This document shows positions 49,101-56,271 of a DNA stretch of 64,000 nucleotides, one piece after another. Below the pieces are notes generated by a model. The model was not told the origin of the DNA and ran no database searches. It saw nothing but the letters and a program-made list of their open reading frames with translations. The stretch covers positions 1 through 64,000 of the forward strand of contig NZ_NDHW01000091.1 in the NCBI RefSeq assembly GCF_002251945.1, given 5' to 3'. The number at the start of each line of letters is the position of its first letter. The first letter of the stretch is position 1. A program made the position numbers and the translations under genes. The DNA comes from Pseudanabaena sp. SR411. GTDB taxonomy: Bacteria > Cyanobacteriota > Cyanobacteriia > Pseudanabaenales > Pseudanabaenaceae.

Positions 49101-49430
49101 AATATCATGACAATTTCTAGTTACCTCATCGCCAAAGGTTATCGCATTGTGTTAGCCAAAAATGGAGAAGAGGCAATTTCTATAACATTATCGGCAAAAC
49201 CTGATTTAATTTTGATGGATATCCAAATGCCAGTCATGGACGGGTTAGAAGCTATGCAACAGATTCGCCAGATTCCCAGCTTAGTTAATATTCCGATTAT
49301 TGCGTTAACGGCTTTGGCAATGACAGATGATCGAGAGCGTTGCCTAGCCGCAGGAGCGAATGAATATCTCGCGAAACCTGTTAAGCTAAAGCAACTGGCG
49401 GCTACTATCCATCAACTTTTAGCGAATTAA
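46101..49430 (+). CDS. Hybrid kinase: REC-PAS-GAF-PAS2-HisKA-HATPase-REC
   Basis: 1109 residues. The N-terminal receiver (1-130; NIEDSEDDAFLVQRELRRSG, Asp60 in IISDYHLPKF, LMKASLTRL) is of the type common in front of PAS kinases. Then PAS (145-270), GAF (275-440, with NAGSCGTAAFRKE), PAS (460-585), PAS (590-700), HisKA with His729, HATPase (DTGIGI, GTGLGL) and a receiver with Asp1040. The GAF is sister to that of the kinase at 25095, and the last PAS (TLLALPDLVFRVNR) is sister to one in the kinase at 27695. The ATG overlaps the Rcp1-type gene by four bases. Confidence 0.9.
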   Translation: MINNPLTLKVLNIEDSEDDAFLVQRELRRSGLNIIWERVETAEALCAALEKQTWDVIISDYHLPKFNASDALQIVKSRYPNLPFIVVSGTIGETAAVELMKAGAHDYLMKASLTRLSEAVRREVRDAEIRVERQRSQLELDLVKERLQLAVDGSGIGLWDWAIQTDDVIINERLAEIFGYTLDELAQFGTKNWWQLNHPEDSQKAKLAMESHFQQKALVYECELRKLHKSGAWVWVLSRGKVVEWDGEGKPLRMTGTTLDISDRKQAELRVEMQNSILERIAKGEALPDILEVLVRATEDQIEGGLCSILLCDREGKLHHGAAPNLPDAYNQALEGLSIGENAGSCGTAAFRKEPIIVSDLANDPLWQDYKELALAHGLRSCWSFPAIASDGSVLATFAVYHQDIHSPQPQELEAIALAANIVKIAIEREQATQALENLNQELEDRVQQRTQALRLSEARLQEAQQIAHLGSWELDVITKKVTWSEEIFNILALDPHSPAPTFEQFFQFFAPHEQARLKLLHERAINDRQAFTIDAEIVCADGSIGYIFVKTEPIWNSAGKVTRLLGIAMDISDRYAMQEALQRSEERTRATLLALPDLVFRVNRAGKYVDFMVSPQGKNLVDPQQIIGKSIYDAFPLPTSGIYAERKYAALQQALATQTVQIYEQQIQVEDKYLYEEVRVSPCGHDEVVFFVRDISARKQAEAQLQQTNQELARATRLKDEFLANMSHELRTPLNAILGMAEGLQEQVFGKISDRQLKALQTIEASATHLLELINDILDVSKIVSGQIELECTPTSINHLCQSSLAFIKQLAMQKRIQIFTKLPLNLPDLLVDERRIRQVLINLLNNAVKFTPEGGNITLEVNHLQLISTSPDQTNEEVREYVRIAVIDTGIGIAAENIQKLFKPFVQIDSALNRQYAGTGLGLALVKQMVELHGGKVGITSELGVGSCFSIELPCSSNTTYSSDTISSNPTTEIGNLDSPNVGKSQVPLILIAEDNEANIMTISSYLIAKGYRIVLAKNGEEAISITLSAKPDLILMDIQMPVMDGLEAMQQIRQIPSLVNIPIIALTALAMTDDRERCLAAGANEYLAKPVKLKQLAATIHQLLAN

Positions 49431-49441
49431 GAAGATAGGCA

Positions 49442-51820
49442 ATGAATCTAGCATCTGTTTTAATCATTGATGACGAAGCTGATAATTTTGATGTGATTGA
49501 GACTATCTTGGGCGATCAAGATTACCAGTTGCATTATGCTGCTAGTGGTCAAGATGCGATCGCCTATCTCGACACATTTCAGCCCGATCTAATTTTGCTA
49601 GATGTGATGATGCCAGTTATGGATGGCATTGAGGTTTGCCAACGCATTAAAGCTTTACCTGAATGGCAGACTGTGCCAATCATTATGGTTACTGCTCTGA
49701 ACTCTAAGGAAGACCTAGCAAGGTGTATGAATGCGGGAGCCGATGACTTCATCAGTAAGCCCTTAAACTCTTTGGAGTTCCGAGCAAGGGTAAGTTCCAT
49801 GTTACGCATTAAAGAGCAACACGATCGGCTGGAACGAGCCAATGCCCTGATCCACGCACAACTTGAAGCTAGCCTAGAGGCAATTATTGCGGTCGATGAA
49901 CAGGGGCGACTAGTCGCATATAATCAAAAAATATGTGAAATATGTGATATCAAGGCGATTACCTCCAAGGTCAATCACCAAAATTTACCGCTTTTACCAC
50001 TACTGCAATCGGCTAACTCCCCCCAAGCAATTACCCAAATCTTGGAAGAAACCTACGACGAACCAGATCAAGTTACCCATGGTGAGATGGTCATTAATGC
50101 ACTCACCTACGAGTATTTTAGTAGTTCTGTTACTTCTCCGACTGGTCGTTTTTGGGGATTTGTCTGGCGGTTTCGGGACATTACCGATCGCAAGCAATAC
50201 GAAACCAATCTCCAAGAATCTAAAGAAATCGCGGAGGCAGCTTTGCGGGTTAAGTCAGATTTCTTAGCGATGATGAGTCATGAAATTCGCACCCCCATCA
50301 ATGGAGTCTTGGGAATGACGGAGCTATTAGCGACTACTTCCCTTGATTCAGAACAAAATAAGTTTGTGCAATCCATTCAAACTAGTGGCGAAATACTGTT
50401 AACAGTGATCAATGATATTCTCGACTTCTCCAAACTTGAATCCCAAAAACTTTTACTAGAGCATCTACCAATTGATGTGCATGGAATTATAGCCGATACC
50501 TGTGCGCTCCTGAATCAACAAGCTGAATCTAAAGGAATTGGATTAGATTACCAGATTGATCCGCAAACACCTACATATATACTTGGTGATCCCATTAGAT
50601 TACGGCAAATTTTGCTGAATTTAGCAAATAATGCGGTCAAATTTACCCATAAAGGCGCAGTGCGACTCTCTGTGTCCTTATCTCCAGACCTTTCCCCGTC
50701 GGTTTCTCCAAAGACTGAGAACGAAGTAAGATTACTTTTTGAAGTGCAGGACTCAGGAATTGGACTTTCCCCAGAACAGTTACAAAAGCTATTTCAACCC
50801 TTTACCCAAGCCTCGATCGCTACGGCGCGTCAGTACGGTGGCACAGGGTTGGGACTAGTAATTTGTCAAAAGCTGGTGCAGATAATGGGCGGAAATATTT
50901 GGGCGGAAAGCTCTTTAGGTGAAGGTTCTAGCTTTTTCTTTGTTTTGCCAGTCTCAGTTACAAACGAACGTCCTCAAGCTATGGTTCCCTTTGAGGGGAG
51001 AACGATGTTGCGCCATGCTAAGCCCCTTAGTTTTGAGCTAGCGACTCAACTACCACTGAATATTTTGGTTGCTGAGGATAATTTGATCAACCAAGAAATG
51101 GTTTTGGCAATGCTCAGTAAAATGGGCTATGCACCTGTAATTGTCAACGATGGGATCGAAGCTCTAGAAGCGATTAAGAGTAATACCTTTAATATTGTGT
51201 TCTTAGATGTGCAGATGCCGCGCTTGAATGGACTGGAAACTGCTACTTATATTGTGGAAAAATGGACTGAGCTATCCACAAATCCATCCCGTCCGATCCT
51301 CATCGCGATGACCGCTAGTGCGATGCAAGGCGATCGCGAAATGTGCTTAGATGCAGGAATGGATGACTATATCAGTAAGCCAGTCTCCTTTGATACTTTA
51401 CAAAGAATCATTGAGCGTTGGGGGAATCTTCCTAAAGGAATTGAAATCCAACCAGCTACCACTGAGTTGAATACGGACTTTGATGATCAAGCGCTTCAGG
51501 AAATCGAGAAGGTTTCATTGAATTTGCCTCAACGGATGATCCATATATTCTTAAACGAAGAATGTCCAGTCCTGTTAGAGAAGTTGCATCAAGCTATATT
51601 AGATCAAGATGCTTCGCAAATAGAATATGTGGCGCATACCTTAAAGGGAAGTAGCAGAATGCTTGGGGCTAAAGCTTTTTCCGAAATTTGTTTTGGATTG
51701 GAAGTGGCAGGACGTAATCATCAATTAGAGGGCAGCGATCGCTTAGTATCCGAGATTGATCAAAGTTTTCCTTCAGTTGTTGCATATCTGGAGGATTACC
51801 TTGCGAAGAATTCCTCATAG
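49442..51820 (+). CDS. Hybrid kinase: REC-PAS-HisKA-HATPase-REC-HPt
   Basis: 792 residues. A receiver (Asp54 in LILLDVMMPVMDG), a weak PAS (about 140-260), HisKA with His280 in MMSHEIRTPINGVLGM, HATPase (LLNLANNAVKF, DSGIGL, GTGLGL), a second receiver (Asp589 in VFLDVQMPRLNG) and an HPt domain with His732 in AHTLKGSSRMLGA. This is the BarA/EvgS type of multi-step phosphorelay kinase and has the only HPt domain in the window, so it is the natural hub to pass phosphate to soluble receivers. The core is from a different kinase lineage than the HELRTPLN block of its neighbours. Its first receiver is a close relative of those at 51960 and 56272. Confidence 0.92.
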   Translation: MNLASVLIIDDEADNFDVIETILGDQDYQLHYAASGQDAIAYLDTFQPDLILLDVMMPVMDGIEVCQRIKALPEWQTVPIIMVTALNSKEDLARCMNAGADDFISKPLNSLEFRARVSSMLRIKEQHDRLERANALIHAQLEASLEAIIAVDEQGRLVAYNQKICEICDIKAITSKVNHQNLPLLPLLQSANSPQAITQILEETYDEPDQVTHGEMVINALTYEYFSSSVTSPTGRFWGFVWRFRDITDRKQYETNLQESKEIAEAALRVKSDFLAMMSHEIRTPINGVLGMTELLATTSLDSEQNKFVQSIQTSGEILLTVINDILDFSKLESQKLLLEHLPIDVHGIIADTCALLNQQAESKGIGLDYQIDPQTPTYILGDPIRLRQILLNLANNAVKFTHKGAVRLSVSLSPDLSPSVSPKTENEVRLLFEVQDSGIGLSPEQLQKLFQPFTQASIATARQYGGTGLGLVICQKLVQIMGGNIWAESSLGEGSSFFFVLPVSVTNERPQAMVPFEGRTMLRHAKPLSFELATQLPLNILVAEDNLINQEMVLAMLSKMGYAPVIVNDGIEALEAIKSNTFNIVFLDVQMPRLNGLETATYIVEKWTELSTNPSRPILIAMTASAMQGDREMCLDAGMDDYISKPVSFDTLQRIIERWGNLPKGIEIQPATTELNTDFDDQALQEIEKVSLNLPQRMIHIFLNEECPVLLEKLHQAILDQDASQIEYVAHTLKGSSRMLGAKAFSEICFGLEVAGRNHQLEGSDRLVSEIDQSFPSVVAYLEDYLAKNSS

Positions 51821-51860
51821 GATAGTTAGTTCATGTTCAAAGCTCTAAGAGATTCCCATC

Positions 51861-51925
51861 AATCCCCCTTAAAAAGGGGGAAGAAGAAAATTCTCTCCCC
51901 TTTTTAAGGGGGACTGGGGGGGATC
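51861..51925. repeat. C/G-run inverted repeat
   Basis: CCCCCTTAAAAAGGGGG (51864-51880) and CCCCTTTTTAAGGGGG (51897-51912) are each self-complementary and also pair with each other. Such CCCCCTT..AAGGGGG elements are common between genes in cyanobacterial genomes. A second one lies at 58030-58104. It sits in the 139-base gap between two signalling genes and may weaken readthrough. Confidence 0.7.
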
Positions 51926-51959
51926 TAGACAATTCTTAAATGGTTTCTAAAGTAAAACA

Positions 51960-53111
51960 ATGACCAATACAATGACAAATATATCCTCAATTTTAGTTGT
52001 TGATGACGAGCCTAATAATTTTGATGTGATTGAGGCTCTCTTGAGCGAACATAACTATGAATTGCATTATGCAGCTAATGGTAAAAGCGCGATCGCTAGT
52101 CTCAAAGCCTTTCAGCCCGATCTGATTTTGCTGGATGTGATGATGCCAGAGATGGATGGCATTGAGGTCTGTAAATGGATTAAAGCCAGCACTCAATGGC
52201 AAACTGTGCCGATCATTATGGTGACCGCTTTAAGTTCTAAGTCTGATATGGCTAATTGCCTCAATGCTGGAGCCGATGATTTTATTAGTAAACCAATTAA
52301 TAGTATTGAACTGCGGGCGCGGGTACATTCAATGCTGAGAATCAAGCAACAGTATGACAATATCCAAACCCTATCCCATATCCAAGCCAATACGATCAAT
52401 ATTCTGGAAAGTACTCTCAATGAATTGCGTGGTACTTTAGCTTCGAGAATGTCCCATGAGCTAAATACACCCCTCAATGGCATTATCGGCACGATCGCCA
52501 TGCTGAAAGAAGACATCGAAAGTATGGATATTGCCGAAATCCACGAAATGCTAGGTTGGGCTGATGAATCAGCAAAGCGTTTAGAAAGTTTAACCAAAAA
52601 GTTTCTGGTCTACCTAGAACTTGAGGTTTCTCCCAGTCGCCAAGAGTCATTCAAATTGGCTCATACTAACTTCTCTAGCGCCATGATTGAAGCTTCATTA
52701 AAATCCTATGTTCAAGAGCTTAAACGTAGTGATGATCTGAGCTTTGACCTTGAGGATGCCGAGATCGCACTATCGGATCGCTACCTTTTGACGATTCTCC
52801 ATGAGTTGGTCGAAAATGCTGTGAAATTCTCCATAGCAGGGACGATGATCAAAATTAGTAGTCATGTGCTAGGCAATATGTTTAATTTGTCAGTGAAGGA
52901 TTTAGGTCGAGGACTTACCGAGGAGCAGATTAATCGCATTGATGCTTTTGTCCAGTTTGAGCGGAAAAGCTATGAGCAGCAAGGTATCGGTTTGGGCTTA
53001 AGGGTGGTCAAAAAGATTGTTGAACTCGCAGGCGGCAATTTTTCTATTACTAGCATTTATCAGCAAGAGACGACTATACATATTTCATTACCGCTCTATC
53101 CACAGTTATAG
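51960..53111 (+). CDS. Receiver-kinase fusion: REC-HisKA-HATPase
   Basis: 383 residues. The N-terminal receiver (Asp59 in LILLDVMMPEMDG) resembles those at 49442 and 56272. The kinase part is short: His166 in SRMSHELNTPLNGIIGT (Asn replaces the usual Arg after HEL), HATPase with HELVENAVKFS and GIGLGLRVVKK, but the G1 box reads DLGRGL in place of DTGIG. The Asp that contacts the adenine is kept, so nucleotide binding is possible though catalysis may be altered. There is no sensor domain; input must come through its receiver, making it a relay protein. The ATG at 51960 is followed by another at 51972. Confidence 0.87.
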   Translation: MTNTMTNISSILVVDDEPNNFDVIEALLSEHNYELHYAANGKSAIASLKAFQPDLILLDVMMPEMDGIEVCKWIKASTQWQTVPIIMVTALSSKSDMANCLNAGADDFISKPINSIELRARVHSMLRIKQQYDNIQTLSHIQANTINILESTLNELRGTLASRMSHELNTPLNGIIGTIAMLKEDIESMDIAEIHEMLGWADESAKRLESLTKKFLVYLELEVSPSRQESFKLAHTNFSSAMIEASLKSYVQELKRSDDLSFDLEDAEIALSDRYLLTILHELVENAVKFSIAGTMIKISSHVLGNMFNLSVKDLGRGLTEEQINRIDAFVQFERKSYEQQGIGLGLRVVKKIVELAGGNFSITSIYQQETTIHISLPLYPQL

Positions 53112-53146
53112 CTTTGCCAAATCCTGAAAACACCCTTCATAAACTT

Positions 53147-56100
53147 ATGTTTACTTCTACCGATCCTCTAGCCCATCTATCACTAACGTCTATGATCATT
53201 CTCAAACCTCTTGTTGTTGAGCCTGAGACGACGGTGATGGAAGCGATCGCGAAAATGCATAGGGGAAAAGCGGACTATCTGCTAGTGGTAGAAAGAGAGC
53301 ATCTGTTGGGTATTTTCACTCATCAAGATGTTGTCAGACTGATTGTCCAACAACAGCCCCTAATTAAATTAGATAATTTATTGATCAGGGAAGTGATGAC
53401 TTCTCCCGTAGTTACCTTGCAAAAGTCGGCTTTTACCGATGCGTTGGTGGCGATTAATATATTTCAAAAATGTCAAATTAGGCATTTGCCCATTGTCGAT
53501 GAAAGCGATCGTCTTGTAGGTTTAGTAACCTACGAAAGTTTGCAACACTATGATGTTCACAAACAGGCTGAGCTTACCTATAAGCAGTTGCAAGAACTAG
53601 CCTCATTTAAAATTGGACTTGATCAGGCAGCGATCGTGGCGATTACGGATATTCAAGGAGTAATTACCTATGCCAATGATCGCTTTTGCGATATTTCTGG
53701 CTACTCTCGTGACGAACTGATCGGACAAACCCATCGCCTGATTAACTCTGGCTATCATTCCCACGCTTTTTTCCAAGATTTGTGGCAAACAATCTCTAAT
53801 GGTCAGATTTGGCGAGGTGAAATTTGTAATCGCGCTAAGAATGGCAGTCTCTATTGGGTCGATAGCACTATTGTTCCTTTTGCAAATAGTCAAGGTCGAA
53901 CATTGCATCATCTAGCGATTCGCGTTGACATCACAGCTCGTAAGTTTGCCGAAGCTGCTTTACAGTCAAGTGAAACCCGTTTCCGTCGAGTTTTTGAATC
54001 TAATATTGTGGGGATGATGTTTACTGACTTTAACGGTCAGATTACCGATGCGAACGATCGCTTCTTGGAACTGCTTGGCTACAGTCGAGAAGATCTGATT
54101 GCCAAACGGATTAGTTGGGAAACTATCACCCCTGCCGAATATCTGCCCAGCGATCTCCATGCGCTCCAGCACCTGAAACTTAGTCGCGTAATTGCACCTT
54201 GGGAAAAAGTCTACTATCACAAGGATGGACATCTAGTTCATGTGCTGATTGGCATTGCGATGCTCTCTGAGGATGATTGTGTTTGTGTGGTCGTGGATAT
54301 TAGCGATCGCAAACAAGCTGAAGAGATGATTCGCCAACAAGTTGATCATTCAAAATTATTGCAAACAATCACTCAACGGATGCGATCCACTCTAAATCTG
54401 GATGAAATTCTCAAAACCACCGTGGATGAAATTCATCAGGTCTTAAACTCAGATCGAGCGCTAGTCTATCGAGTTTTTCCTGACGGAACAGGTGCGGCGA
54501 TTGCTGAAGCAGTCTCATCTCAATGGCAGTCAATTTTAGATATTACTTTTCCTGAAGAGGTTTTTCCCAAAGTCAATTACGATCGCTACCTCCAAGGAAG
54601 AATATTTGCCCTCAGAGATCGCGAAGCCGAGCCACTTGAGGTGTTACCCTGCTTAGCTGAGTTTCTTACGGAAATACAGGTTAGAGCGAAACTCGTCGTT
54701 CCGATTATTCAAAATGACACTCTCTGGGGATTGCTGATCGCCCATCAATGCGATCGCCCACGCCATTGGCAACCATGGGAGATTAATCTCCTCCAACAAA
54801 TTGCCAATCAGTTAGCGATCGCCATTCAACAGGCGGATTTATTTGTACAGTTGCAACAAGAACTTCGCGATCGGCAACAAACCCAAAAACACCTTACTGA
54901 AATCAACCAACGGCTAGCAGAGTCCAATGAAGAACTGGCTCGTGCGACCCGACTCAAAGATGAATTTTTGGCTAACATGAGCCATGAACTCCGCACCCCT
55001 CTTAATGCAATTCTGGGGATGACGGAGGGAATGCAAGAGCAGGTTTTTGGAAGAATCTCTAATGCCCAAATCAAAGCTCTTCAAACGATTGAACGTAGTG
55101 GTTCTCACTTACTAGAACTGATTAATGACATTCTTGATGTTGCCAAAATCGAATCTGGACAGATTGAGCTAGAATACTCCACCATCTCTGTGGAATCGCT
55201 CTGTCAATCCAGTCTCACCTTTGTTAAACAGCAAGCTCTCAAAAAATCGATTCAACTAGAAACAAAACTAGCTCCGAACTTACCTGAATTAATTGTTGAT
55301 GAACGGCGCATTCGTCAGGTCTTGATTAACTTACTCAATAATGCGGTCAAATTTACTCCAGACGGTGGACATATTACCGTAGAAGTTAGCCGTCAGCCCC
55401 TGTCTGCTATTGCTCAGGAAGCTGCTATTGGTTCTACCCCACCCGAATTAGACGTAAATAGCTATCTTCACATTGCCATAAGTGATACAGGTATCGGCAT
55501 CGCTCCAGAAAATATCAGTAAGCTATTTCAACCCTTTATCCAAATCGATAGCGCCCTCAATCGTCAATATCAGGGGACAGGTTTAGGGCTGGCTCTCGTA
55601 AAACGGATTGTGGAAATGCATGGAGGCAAAGTGATGTTATCCAGTGAAGTAGGTGTGGGCAGTTGTTTTACCGTTATCCTTCCCTGTACTGAGTCAGCTT
55701 CAGCACCTGTATTTGTTACTATGGAAAGTCAGACAGAGCTAGTTATCGAATCTGGGCAGATTCCGCAAACTGCTCCTGTAATCTTGCTAGCAGAGGACAA
55801 TGAAGCCAATGTCATGACCGTATCTAGTTACTTAACTGCCAAAGGCTATGTCATTGTTTTAGCAAATAATGGAGAGGAGGCGATAGCTTTGGCACGGTCA
55901 GCAAAACCTGATCTAATTCTAATGGATATTCAAATGCCTGTGATGGATGGATTAGAAGCTACGAAACAAATTCGCCAAATCCCTGATTTAATGAATGTTC
56001 CGATTATTGCTCTTACGGCGCTAGCAATGGAAAATGATATTAAGCGATGTATCGATGCAGGGGCTAGTGATTATTTGAGTAAACCTGTTAAGCTGAGGCA

Positions 56101-56155
56101 ATTAACAAAAACTATTCAACAATTTTTAGATCTTAAGAGACTCGAAGTAAAATAA
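53147..56155 (+). CDS. Hybrid kinase: CBS2-PAS2-GAF(bilin-like)-HisKA-HATPase-REC
   Basis: 1002 residues. A CBS pair (about 10-145), PAS (160-280), PAS (285-400), GAF (405-570), HisKA with His613, HATPase and receiver (Asp927). The GAF is of cyanobacteriochrome frame (EIQVRAKLVVPII, LWGLLIAHQC..PRHW) and has C502 exactly at the chromophore position, but the next residue is Leu, not His (LPCLAEFL). The DXCF site is FPEEVF, without Cys. Bilin binding is therefore possible but uncertain. The ATG at 53147 gives the same distance to the CBS domain as in the paralogues; a TTG at 53114 is an alternative. A palindromic terminator begins at the stop codon. Confidence 0.88.
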   Translation: MFTSTDPLAHLSLTSMIILKPLVVEPETTVMEAIAKMHRGKADYLLVVEREHLLGIFTHQDVVRLIVQQQPLIKLDNLLIREVMTSPVVTLQKSAFTDALVAINIFQKCQIRHLPIVDESDRLVGLVTYESLQHYDVHKQAELTYKQLQELASFKIGLDQAAIVAITDIQGVITYANDRFCDISGYSRDELIGQTHRLINSGYHSHAFFQDLWQTISNGQIWRGEICNRAKNGSLYWVDSTIVPFANSQGRTLHHLAIRVDITARKFAEAALQSSETRFRRVFESNIVGMMFTDFNGQITDANDRFLELLGYSREDLIAKRISWETITPAEYLPSDLHALQHLKLSRVIAPWEKVYYHKDGHLVHVLIGIAMLSEDDCVCVVVDISDRKQAEEMIRQQVDHSKLLQTITQRMRSTLNLDEILKTTVDEIHQVLNSDRALVYRVFPDGTGAAIAEAVSSQWQSILDITFPEEVFPKVNYDRYLQGRIFALRDREAEPLEVLPCLAEFLTEIQVRAKLVVPIIQNDTLWGLLIAHQCDRPRHWQPWEINLLQQIANQLAIAIQQADLFVQLQQELRDRQQTQKHLTEINQRLAESNEELARATRLKDEFLANMSHELRTPLNAILGMTEGMQEQVFGRISNAQIKALQTIERSGSHLLELINDILDVAKIESGQIELEYSTISVESLCQSSLTFVKQQALKKSIQLETKLAPNLPELIVDERRIRQVLINLLNNAVKFTPDGGHITVEVSRQPLSAIAQEAAIGSTPPELDVNSYLHIAISDTGIGIAPENISKLFQPFIQIDSALNRQYQGTGLGLALVKRIVEMHGGKVMLSSEVGVGSCFTVILPCTESASAPVFVTMESQTELVIESGQIPQTAPVILLAEDNEANVMTVSSYLTAKGYVIVLANNGEEAIALARSAKPDLILMDIQMPVMDGLEATKQIRQIPDLMNVPIIALTALAMENDIKRCIDAGASDYLSKPVKLRQLTKTIQQFLDLKRLEVK

Positions 56156-56210
56156 AGAACCAGATTTTTTGTAGCACAGCTTAGCCGTGCTACAAAAAAT
56201 CTGGTTCTTT
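56154..56210. terminator. Palindromic terminator between kinase and GGDEF-EAL genes
   Basis: AAAGAACCAGATTTTTTGTA and its complement flank GCACAGC-TTA-GCCGTGC, with one A/C mismatch in the stem. It starts on the stop codon of the kinase gene. The hairpin plan is like the other long-arm palindromes and it has T runs, so it may both be a repeat and end transcription. Confidence 0.7.
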
Positions 56211-56271
56211 ATTAAATCGCCAAACCCTAACTTTTAGCTTTCATATAATTTCAAATCAATATTAATTAACC

